7,295 bases of DNA from Chloroflexi bacterium RIFCSPLOWO2_02_FULL_71_16 (GTDB lineage Bacteria; Chloroflexota; Limnocylindria; P2-11E): the NCBI GenBank assembly GCA_001795345.1, contig MGON01000024.1, forward strand, positions 6,898 through 14,192, written 5' to 3'. The notes under the pieces are model-generated. The model made no database searches, was not told the origin of the DNA, and saw nothing but the letters and a program-made list of their open reading frames with translations. The translations under genes were made by a program, and so were the position numbers. Positions 1 through 5,127 of the stretch are shown here, piece by piece (the first letter of the stretch is position 1; each line of letters begins with the position of its first letter).

Positions 1-771
1 GAACGCGAAGACCGCCGTGAAGATGGCGATCCCCGGCCCGGCGCTCATCCACCATTTCAGGTTCGACAGATAGCGCTGCGAGTAGTTGATGTCCTGGCCC
101 CACGATGGCTGTGGCGGCTGGGAGCCGAGACCGAGGAACGAGAGCGCGGCCTCGGCGAGGATCGCGAAGGCCGTGGCGAGGGATGCCTGCACGATGAGCG
201 CGTTCGACGCATTGGGGAAGATGTGCCGGAGGACGATGCGCAGTGTCGGTACGCCGACCATGCGGGCGGCCAGGATGAAGTCCCGCTCGCGCAGTGAGAG
301 CACCTGGCCTCGGGTCAGGCGCGTGTAGGCGGGGATCGCGACCACGCCGATGGCGATCATCGCGTTCTGGATCTGAGGTCCGAGCGCCGCCGTGATCGCG
401 ATCGCCAGCACGAGCGCCGGGAAGGCCAGTAGCGCGTCGATCGCGCGCATCGCCAGCAGGTCGACCAGTCCCCCCAGATACCCGGCCAGCAGACCGATCG
501 ACACTCCGAAGATGAACCCGATCGAGACCGAGATCACACCAACGCTGAGCGAGATGCGCGACCCGTAGACCACGCGCGAGAACACGTCCCGACCCAGGTC
601 GTCGGTCCCGAGCCAATGCAGCGAGCCCGGCGGCTCGAGCGCCTGCGAGGCGTCCACCGCGATCGGGTCGTACGGGGCGATGAGGGGAGCGAAGATGGCG
701 ATGAGCAGCAGGCCGCCCACCAGCGTCCCGCCGATGACGATCCGGGGGTTGCGCCGTAGGTACCAGCTCAC
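1..771 (-). CDS. DppC-family ABC transporter permease, 3'-truncated by window edge
   Basis: Inner-membrane permease subunit of a peptide/nickel-type (Opp/Dpp) ABC importer; it would pair with the DppB-like protein encoded just upstream. I translated the minus strand from a GTG at 771-769 and it stays open for 257 codons to base 1. Residues 11-36 form the first membrane helix, ending in the typical APLIAPYDP. HWLGTDDLGRDVFSRVVYG (52-70) is the DppC signature. The EAA loop that contacts the ATPase is at about 164-187 (DFILAARMVGV...HIFPN), followed by EAALSFLGLG (207-216). The final 25-40 residues, normally containing a LGDGLRD-like motif, are outside the window. The GTG overlaps the TGA of the preceding permease gene (GTGA, 768-771) and I see no good Shine-Dalgarno site, so translation is probably coupled. 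The family is certain; the transported substrate cannot be told. Confidence 0.93.
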   Translation of the reverse strand, partial: MSWYLRRNPRIVIGGTLVGGLLLIAIFAPLIAPYDPIAVDASQALEPPGSLHWLGTDDLGRDVFSRVVYGSRISLSVGVISVSIGFIFGVSIGLLAGYLGGLVDLLAMRAIDALLAFPALVLAIAITAALGPQIQNAMIAIGVVAIPAYTRLTRGQVLSLRERDFILAARMVGVPTLRIVLRHIFPNASNALIVQASLATAFAILAEAALSFLGLGSQPPQPSWGQDINYSQRYLSNLKWWMSAGPGIAIFTAVFAF

Positions 772-1724
772 GTGCGCGACCGGCCGTACGAGATCCGCGG
801 GTCGAGCCACGCGTACAACATGTCGACCGCCAACGTGCTCAGCATGAATGACAGAGCGGAGACAAGCACGACGGCCTGCACGACCGGATAGTCGAGGCCG
901 GTGATGCTGTCTACGAGCAGCCGTCCCACGCCGGGCCAGAAGAAGATCGTCTCGGTGATGATGGCTCCCTCGATCACGGAGCCGATCTGCAGGCCGATCA
1001 GCGTCACTATCGGGATGAGCGCGTTCTTCATCGCGTGCCGGGCGATGACCGTGCTCTCGCGCAGGCCCTTCGCGCGAGCGGTGCGGATGTACTCGTGCGA
1101 GAAGACGTCGAGCAGGCTGGAGCGCACCTGCCGCAGGTTCACCGCCATGCTCGCGGTGGCCAGCGTGATCGCCGGCAGGACGAGGCGGCGCAGGTTATCG
1201 CCTGGATCCTCCAGGAACGGGACGTAGCCGCCCGGCGGGAACATGCGGAGCGCCAGACCGAGGACGAGGATGAGGATGAGGCCGAGGAAGAAGTTCGGTA
1301 GCGAGACCGCCGCGAGCGTGATGCTGCTCGTGAGCAGGTCCACGAACGAGTTCCGCTTCACCGCCGCGATCGTCCCGACGATCAGGGCGATGCTGGTGGA
1401 CAGCGCGATGGCGGCAAGGCCCAGCTCGAGCGTGGCCGGGAGTCGCTCGATGATCGCCTCGCTGACCGGCTGGCGCGTGCGAAGGGAGCGGCCCAGGTCG
1501 CCCCGGACGGCGTGTTGGAGCCAGACGATGTACTGGACCGGAAGCGGCTTGTCGAGCCCGTACAGGACGCGGAGCTCCTGCAGCGACACTGGATCGCGCT
1601 CCTCGCCCGCGTAAACCAGTACGGGATCGCCGGGGGCGAGGCGGAGCAGCCCGAACGCGATGATCGTGACGAGGAACGCCACCGGGATCATCAGCAGGAG
1701 GCGGCGGATGACGTACTGCGTCAT
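768..1724 (-). CDS. DppB-family ABC transporter permease
   Basis: Inner-membrane permease subunit of a peptide/nickel-type ABC importer, 318 residues, normal length for the family. It starts with MTQYVIRRLLLMIPVAFLVTI, the standard DppB N-terminal helix, followed by RLAPGDP (28-34). The region GLDKPLPVQYIVWL (56-69), a GDLGRSL motif (75-81) and RLPATLELGLAA (94-105) are typical. The EAA loop for ATPase contact is at about 210-240 (EYIRTARAKGL...ARHAMKNALIPI). It ends with the conserved LDPR (307-310). The ATG at 1724 has a GGGAGG Shine-Dalgarno 7 nt upstream, at 1732-1737, which fixes the start. It lies 31 bp after the binding-protein gene and overlaps the DppC-like gene by 4 bp, so all three form one operon. 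Unusually, its ribosome binding site and start codon lie inside a long hairpin (1697-1736), so expression relative to the binding protein may be limited. Substrate unknown. Confidence 0.96.
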   Translation of the reverse strand: MTQYVIRRLLLMIPVAFLVTIIAFGLLRLAPGDPVLVYAGEERDPVSLQELRVLYGLDKPLPVQYIVWLQHAVRGDLGRSLRTRQPVSEAIIERLPATLELGLAAIALSTSIALIVGTIAAVKRNSFVDLLTSSITLAAVSLPNFFLGLILILVLGLALRMFPPGGYVPFLEDPGDNLRRLVLPAITLATASMAVNLRQVRSSLLDVFSHEYIRTARAKGLRESTVIARHAMKNALIPIVTLIGLQIGSVIEGAIITETIFFWPGVGRLLVDSITGLDYPVVQAVVLVSALSFMLSTLAVDMLYAWLDPRISYGRSRT

Positions 1725-1736
1725 CGCGCCGCCTCC
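1697..1736 (-). promoter_or_regulatory. hairpin covering the dppB-like Shine-Dalgarno site and start codon
   Basis: On the mRNA (minus strand) the 5' arm 1736-1719 reads GGAGGCGGCGCGATGACG and the 3' arm 1713-1697 reads CGTCATCCGCCGCCTCC, separated by the 5-nt loop CAGTA. They pair over 17 bp with a single unpaired C (complement of 1726). The 5' arm contains the GGAGG Shine-Dalgarno core and the whole ATG; the 3' arm is codons 5-10 of the gene (V-I-R-R-L, plus part of L). There is no U-tract after it, so it is not an intrinsic terminator. Hairpins after binding-protein genes are known in other ABC operons to protect the upstream message; blocking initiation of the permease is my inference. 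Part of the 3' arm is constrained by the conserved VIRRLL protein sequence, so some of the pairing may be incidental. Confidence 0.6.
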
Positions 1737-1755
1737 CTCGTGATCCCTCCGGTCG

Positions 1756-3381
1756 CTACTTCTTCAGCCAGGCGAACTGGAAGCGGATGAGCTGGTCGGG
1801 ATACGGCTCCAGCCCCTGCAGGGCCTTCACCGTGATCAGCTGCGCCACGCCGAAGCGGTACCAGATGCGTGCCGGGTCGTCCACGACCATGGTCTGCTCC
1901 GCCTTCCGCAGCGCGGCCTTGCGCTTCGCCTCGTCCGTCGTGGCGCGCTGCTCGTCGAGCGCCTTGTCGACGTCGGCGTTGGAGTAGCTGGAGTCGTTGA
2001 ACGGGCGGTCGGTGAACACGTGGTCGTAGGTGTTGCCGTCGGGGTCGATCCGGCCGCTCCAGCCGATGAGCGTCGCGCCCTTGAAGGACTTCTCGTCCTG
2101 GAGCTTGAGGATCTCCGAGAACTGGAGCTGCTTGATCTCCGCGGTGATCTCCGCCTTCGCGAGCTGCGCCTGGATCAGCTGCGCGAGCTGCAGGGTCTGC
2201 GGGTCTCCCGAGCTGACCAGGAACTCGAACGTGAGAGCGCCCTTGCCGACCTCGGCCACGAGCTTCTTGGCGCCGTCCGCATCCGCCTTCGGGAATGGCT
2301 TGAAGGCGGGGTCGAAAGCGAAGTGCGGCGGTGCGATCGGGCCGTAGCCGATCGCGCCCACCCCGAAGAAGACCTTCTCGTGGATCTCCTGGCGGTCGAT
2401 GGCCATCGAGACCGCGCGCACGTAACGGGCGTCCTCGAAGACGAATCCGGGCGCACGGTTCGGGATGATGCTCGCGAAGGAGAGGCCCGGCTTCTCCTGA
2501 TAGACGAGCGTGCCTTCGGCCTTCACTCCGGCGACGTCCTTGCCGGCGATGTTGTTGCCGACATGCGCGTCGCCCGTCTTCAGATTGGTGAGGCGAACGT
2601 CGCTGTTGGTGATCGGCTTCACCGTGATCTTGTCCAGGTACGGAAGCTTGTTGCCGTCCTTGTCCGTGCCCCACCAGTTCGGGTTCTTCTCCAGCGTCAT
2701 GTGGTCGTCCTTGATGGCCTCGGTGAGGATGAATGGGCCGGTGCCCGCCCGGAACGCCTTGCGAGTGAAGTCTTCGCCGCCGGCCTCGACGGCCTTGCGC
2801 GAGACCATCATCCCGGCGCGGTCCACGAGATTGGCGAGCAGGCCCGCGAAAGGCGCCTTCAGCTTGAAGCGGACCGTCGAGGGGTCGACGACCTCGACCG
2901 TGTCGATCGACGCCAGCTCGCCGCTTCGCGCCGAGCCCTTCGCCGTCCGGTACCGGTCGATGTTCCACTTCACCGAATCGGCGTCGAATGCCGTGCCGTC
3001 GTGGTACGTCACGTTCTTCCGAAGCGAGAGCGTGACGGTCTTGTCACCGTCGGAGAACTCCCACTTCTCAGCGAGCCAGGGGATGATCTTGCCGGCGGCG
3101 TCGATCCGGACGAGAGAGTCGTAGATCTGGTAGTGCACGTTGCGGTCGACGAACGCGCGCGAGACGAGCGGGTCAAAATTGATCACATCGTTCTCGAGGA
3201 CGAACGTGAGCGTCCCCCCGGGTGCCGGCCTGCCCGCCGCCGGCGCTGCGGGCGCGGGCGAAGCCGCGGTTCCTGGGGCGCTCTGCTGCGCTCCGGGTGC
3301 GCTGGGGCCCGAGTCTCCGCAGGCGGCGATGAGGAGGCCAGCGGTCGCGAGGAACGCGAAGAGCTTCACTGAGCGGCTCAT
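1756..3381 (-). CDS. extracellular substrate-binding lipoprotein, SBP_bac_5 (DppA/OppA) family
   Basis: Surface-anchored solute-binding protein that delivers ligand to the two permeases encoded downstream; 541 residues, usual for the family. The N-terminus is a lipoprotein signal peptide: basic start, hydrophobic core, lipobox LIAAC with the modified cysteine at residue 21. Residues 24-56 are a Ala/Pro/Gly/Ser-rich tether. The binding domain begins with GGTLTFVLENDVINFDPL (55-72). The family signature lies at about 106-136 (KWEFSDG...LRKNVTYHDGTAFDADSV). Further hallmarks are GTGPF (213-217), NPNWWG (233-238) and ARYVRAVSMAIDRQEI (318-333). The ATG at 3381 is supported by the signal peptide and by a purine-rich Shine-Dalgarno tract directly upstream. 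It is the first gene of the operon and faces an IclR-type regulator. SBP_bac_5 proteins bind peptides, nickel chelates, opines or oligosaccharides; the sequence does not say which. The IclR neighbour is compatible with a catabolic, non-peptide ligand, but that is inference. Confidence 0.95.
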   Translation of the reverse strand: MSRSVKLFAFLATAGLLIAACGDSGPSAPGAQQSAPGTAASPAPAAPAAGRPAPGGTLTFVLENDVINFDPLVSRAFVDRNVHYQIYDSLVRIDAAGKIIPWLAEKWEFSDGDKTVTLSLRKNVTYHDGTAFDADSVKWNIDRYRTAKGSARSGELASIDTVEVVDPSTVRFKLKAPFAGLLANLVDRAGMMVSRKAVEAGGEDFTRKAFRAGTGPFILTEAIKDDHMTLEKNPNWWGTDKDGNKLPYLDKITVKPITNSDVRLTNLKTGDAHVGNNIAGKDVAGVKAEGTLVYQEKPGLSFASIIPNRAPGFVFEDARYVRAVSMAIDRQEIHEKVFFGVGAIGYGPIAPPHFAFDPAFKPFPKADADGAKKLVAEVGKGALTFEFLVSSGDPQTLQLAQLIQAQLAKAEITAEIKQLQFSEILKLQDEKSFKGATLIGWSGRIDPDGNTYDHVFTDRPFNDSSYSNADVDKALDEQRATTDEAKRKAALRKAEQTMVVDDPARIWYRFGVAQLITVKALQGLEPYPDQLIRFQFAWLKK

Positions 3382-3412
3382 GACTCCCCCTCCCCCTCAG
3401 GATCCCCGAGGG
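3382..3412 (-). promoter_or_regulatory. tandem Shine-Dalgarno tract of the binding-protein gene, with small hairpin
   Basis: The mRNA leader directly before the ATG contains AGGGGGAGGGGGAG-type sequence (3385-3397), giving two overlapping Shine-Dalgarno candidates about 3 and 9 nt from the start; the more distant one has the normal spacing. A CCCTC at 3412-3408 can pair with GAGGG at 3398-3394 (5 bp, 9-nt loop), touching only the distal edge of the tract. This is the strongest purine-rich start signal in the window, in keeping with high output of a binding protein. The hairpin alone is too short to claim regulation. Confidence 0.5.
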
Positions 3413-3419
3413 TGTCGGT

Positions 3420-3429
3420 ATCGATCGAT
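3420..3429. promoter_or_regulatory. perfect palindrome ATCGATCGAT in the divergent control region
   Basis: A 10-bp perfect palindrome in the transcribed leader or promoter-proximal zone of the binding-protein gene, about 40 bp upstream of its ATG. It could be half of an operator, but ATCGAT/GATC palindromes are frequent in GC-rich genomes and no second copy is seen in the intergenic region. Confidence 0.25.
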
Positions 3430-3453
3430 GTCTCCCTGTACGGCGCGCGTCTT

Positions 3454-3482
3454 TTGACGGGCCGCCGTCGGCACACTAGCCT
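3454..3482 (+). promoter_or_regulatory. possible sigma70-type promoter for the IclR-family regulator gene
   Basis: TTGACG at 3454-3459 is a good -35 match (5 of 6 to TTGACA). With a 17-bp spacer the -10 would be TAGCCT at 3477-3482, only 3 of 6. A start near 3489 would give a leader of roughly 38 nt. On the opposite strand TTGCGT (3502-3497) and TAGTGT (3478-3473), spaced 18 bp, form an equally weak candidate for the transporter operon, with its -10 overlapping this one at the central CTAG. Both are guesses from consensus only. Confidence 0.25.
3456..3469. promoter_or_regulatory. inverted repeat GACGG-4-CCGTC, candidate operator
   Basis: Perfect 5-bp arms (3456-3460 and 3465-3469) around a GCCG centre, lying over the possible -35 TTGACG. 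No T-run follows on either strand, so it is not a terminator. Its place in the middle of the divergent region would suit a regulator site, but the arms are short. Confidence 0.3.
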
Positions 3483-3496
3483 CCCGCTGAGGGCTT

Positions 3497-3525
3497 ACGC
3501 AACGCTGTTGGGTAGAACGCAACGC
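3497..3525. repeat. direct repeat ACGCAACGC x2, 20-bp period, candidate regulator binding sites
   Basis: Identical 9-mers at 3497-3505 and 3517-3525; starts are 20 bp apart, about two helical turns, so both would face the same side of the DNA. The second copy ends one base before the regulator's ATG (3527). The first overlaps CAACGCTGTTG (3500-3510), a short inverted repeat. IclR-family proteins bind as dimers or tetramers and usually repress their own gene, so this is a plausible autoregulatory and transporter operator. The assignment is inference from position and spacing. Confidence 0.45.
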
Positions 3526-3526
3526 C

Positions 3527-4351
3527 ATGCCAGTTAGGCAACCCCGTGAAGGGCTGCATTCCGTCAGACGGGCGTTCGCCGTGCTCGAGCAGATCGCCGC
3601 CGCCCCTGGCGGACGCGGCGTCAGCGACCTCGCCCGCGAGCTCGGGGTACACAAGAGCAGCGCGAGCCGGCTCCTGGCGACGATGCGTGGTCTGGGGATC
3701 GTCGAGATCGATGACCTGTCCGGACGCTTCGAGCTCGGGGCCAATCTCCTCCATCTGGCGGCCCGCGCCTCGGAACGCCTCAACGTGGCGCGACTCAGCC
3801 TGGGCGTCCTGCGCGACCTGGCGGTGCGCTCGGGTGAAACGGCCTATCTCAGCGTGCGCAGGGGCCGCTTCCGTGTGGCGATCCAGGAGGTCGAGAGCGC
3901 GAATCCCGTGCGGATGGTCGCCGGGATCGGTCATGCATATCCCTTGCACACAGGCGCCCCGAGCAAGGTGCTCCTCGCGGCGATGTCGGACCGCGAGGCC
4001 GCGACGGTCATGCGCGATCTGCCGCCCGCCGAACGACCGGCGCGTGACGTGGCCGCCCGACTTCGGTCGGAGCTCGCGCGAGTTCGCCGGGACGGCTACG
4101 CGATCAGCTTCGGGGAGAACGCGCCGAGCGCTTCATCGATCGCTGTCCCGGTCCGAGATCACCTCGGCTCGATCGTCGCGGCGCTCGGCGTCGCCGGCGT
4201 GAGCCCGCGCTGGGACCAGGCACGGATGCTTGACCTGCTCCCGGTCCTGCGCGAGGGCGCGGAAACGATCGGCGCGCTGCTCGGCCGAAGGCCGATCGTC
4301 GAGAGGTCGGCCGGCCGAGCGACCACCGCCGGGCTGTCCCCGAGGCCTTAG
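3527..4351 (+). CDS. IclR-family transcriptional regulator
   Basis: DNA-binding regulator of 274 residues, normal for the family. The N-terminal winged helix-turn-helix spans about 10-75 (LHSVRRAFAVLEQIA, then VSDLARELGVHKSSASRLLATM with the recognition helix at about 42-53, then the wing GIVEIDDLSGRFEL). The C-terminal ligand domain follows: ETAYLSVRRGR (104-114), the hallmark PLHTGAPSKVLLA (139-151), and SFGENAPSASSIAVPVRD (194-211), which lines the effector pocket in relatives. A stop codon in frame at 3488-3490 with no other start codon after it makes ATG 3527 the first possible start, yet no Shine-Dalgarno site precedes it. It is divergent from the binding-protein gene across 145 bp, so it probably controls that transporter and itself; the effector is likely a small metabolite. 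The C-terminal 20 residues are low-complexity. Its stop overlaps the convergent gene's stop. Confidence 0.95.
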   Translation: MPVRQPREGLHSVRRAFAVLEQIAAAPGGRGVSDLARELGVHKSSASRLLATMRGLGIVEIDDLSGRFELGANLLHLAARASERLNVARLSLGVLRDLAVRSGETAYLSVRRGRFRVAIQEVESANPVRMVAGIGHAYPLHTGAPSKVLLAAMSDREAATVMRDLPPAERPARDVAARLRSELARVRRDGYAISFGENAPSASSIAVPVRDHLGSIVAALGVAGVSPRWDQARMLDLLPVLREGAETIGALLGRRPIVERSAGRATTAGLSPRP

Positions 4352-5040
4352 GACCGCTCGACGCGGCTCTCGCCGGTCTCCTCGTCGCGCTCGACGGTCT
4401 CCTCGCGCTCCCCACCGTTGTTACCGACCGCCGGCAGCAGCCGGTAGTGCGGCCGGCGCTCGTGCTCCTCGATGCGCCGCTCGCGCGCCGCGCTCGCGGC
4501 TGGGCCGACGATCGGCCCGGTCGACTCGATCTCGCTCCGCGGTACCGCGCGGGCCGCGACCACGTAGCGGTCCGGCGCCAGAAGGCCGCCGAGCCACCCG
4601 GCGAAGATCGTCGCGAGGAAGCCGAGGACCGCGCCGAAGGTGAGCGTGTCACCAAGCGTTCGCAGGTCCAGCTGGCGGAAGCCGGGGAAGACATCCGCGA
4701 GGGATCGGACCCCTGATGCGGCGAGCAGGCCCTGCTCGGCGGCCGCCGCCACGAGCAGCGCCGCGAGCGTCACGAGGAGGCCGAAGAACGCGGTCATCAT
4801 CCCGTGCCAGCTGGTGTTGTATCCGGCCATCCGGCCGGAGATGTATCCACCGAGAAGGTAGGCGATCATCAGTCCGAGGACCACGGGGACCGCGAGTCCC
4901 AGGTCGTTAGGCACGATGTTGCGGCCGACGATGATCCCGGCGACCAGGGGCGCGACGAGCGCCGCGGCACCGACCGCGCCGAGCCACCCTCCGAGGACAG
5001 AGCCCCACGAGGTCGCCGCGGGACGGACGTCGTCGTTCAT
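4348..5040 (-). CDS. hypothetical membrane protein, four predicted helices with charged C-terminal tail
   Basis: I do not recognise this gene. The 230-residue protein has four hydrophobic segments at about 14-39, 47-68, 79-101 and 131-155. GGYISGRMAGY (64-74) at the end of helix 2 resembles GG(Y/W)(I/V)(A/S)GR motifs in small uncharacterised bacterial membrane proteins. Residues 156-230 are soluble and highly charged, ending in seven-residue repeats (EETVERD, EETGESR, VERS) encoded by GGTCTCCTCG repeated 21 bp apart on the plus strand (4375-4384, 4396-4405). I chose ATG 5040 over the in-frame ATG 5094 because AAGGAGG (5046-5052) sits 5 nt before it. It follows metK by 87 bp on the same strand with no terminator between, so co-transcription is possible, but no link to the methyl cycle is evident. 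Its start is buried in a hairpin (5038-5079). Its TAA overlaps the TAG of the convergent IclR gene by 4 bp. Confidence 0.85.
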   Translation of the reverse strand: MNDDVRPAATSWGSVLGGWLGAVGAAALVAPLVAGIIVGRNIVPNDLGLAVPVVLGLMIAYLLGGYISGRMAGYNTSWHGMMTAFFGLLVTLAALLVAAAAEQGLLAASGVRSLADVFPGFRQLDLRTLGDTLTFGAVLGFLATIFAGWLGGLLAPDRYVVAARAVPRSEIESTGPIVGPAASAARERRIEEHERRPHYRLLPAVGNNGGEREETVERDEETGESRVERS

Positions 5041-5079
5041 GCCAGCCTCCTTCGATGTCGGATGCGGAGGCGTGGCATG
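5038..5079 (-). promoter_or_regulatory. leader hairpin sequestering Shine-Dalgarno and ATG of the membrane protein gene
   Basis: On the mRNA the 5' arm 5079-5066 is CATGCCACGCCTCC and the 3' arm 5050-5038 is GGAGGCTGGCATG, with a 15-nt loop between. CATGCCA pairs with TGGCATG and GCCTCC with GGAGGC, giving 13 bp with one bulged C (complement of 5072). The 3' arm contains the GGAGG core and the complete start codon. The 5' arm lies in the untranslated gap after metK, so no long protein dictates it. No U-run follows, so it is not a terminator. A role as translational switch (thermometer, protein- or small-RNA-responsive, or opened by upstream translation) is inference. An upstream 13-codon frame, 5078-5037, runs through the structure. 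Confidence 0.6.
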
Positions 5080-5127
5080 CAAGAGCGGGGCCATGTCGTA
5101 GCCCGCCCTGCCGCCGAGCGAGCGCGG

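Noticed and set aside
1697..1736. Intrinsic terminator between the binding-protein and permease genes
   Set aside because: Stable stem but no T-run after either arm on either strand, and the stem includes the start codon of the next gene.
1721..2968. 415-codon minus-strand frame overlapping the binding-protein gene in another frame
   Set aside because: Arg/Gly-rich shadow frame; the real protein in the other frame has a signal peptide and family motifs.
2020..3372. 450-codon open frame on the plus strand opposite the binding-protein gene
   Set aside because: Antisense shadow typical of high-GC coding DNA: low-complexity Arg/Leu/Glu/Val-rich product with no recognisable domain, while the opposite strand encodes a clear SBP_bac_5 lipoprotein.
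3370..3380. TGAGCGGCTCA palindrome at codons 1-4 of the binding-protein gene
   Set aside because: A one-base loop cannot form an RNA hairpin, and short GC-rich dyads in coding DNA are common; no second copy supports an operator.
5041..5094. Earlier ATG (5094) adding 18 residues to the membrane protein
   Set aside because: The extension (MAPLLHATPPHPTSKEAG) is not helix-like or signal-like and lacks an SD, whereas ATG 5040 has AAGGAGG at ideal spacing.
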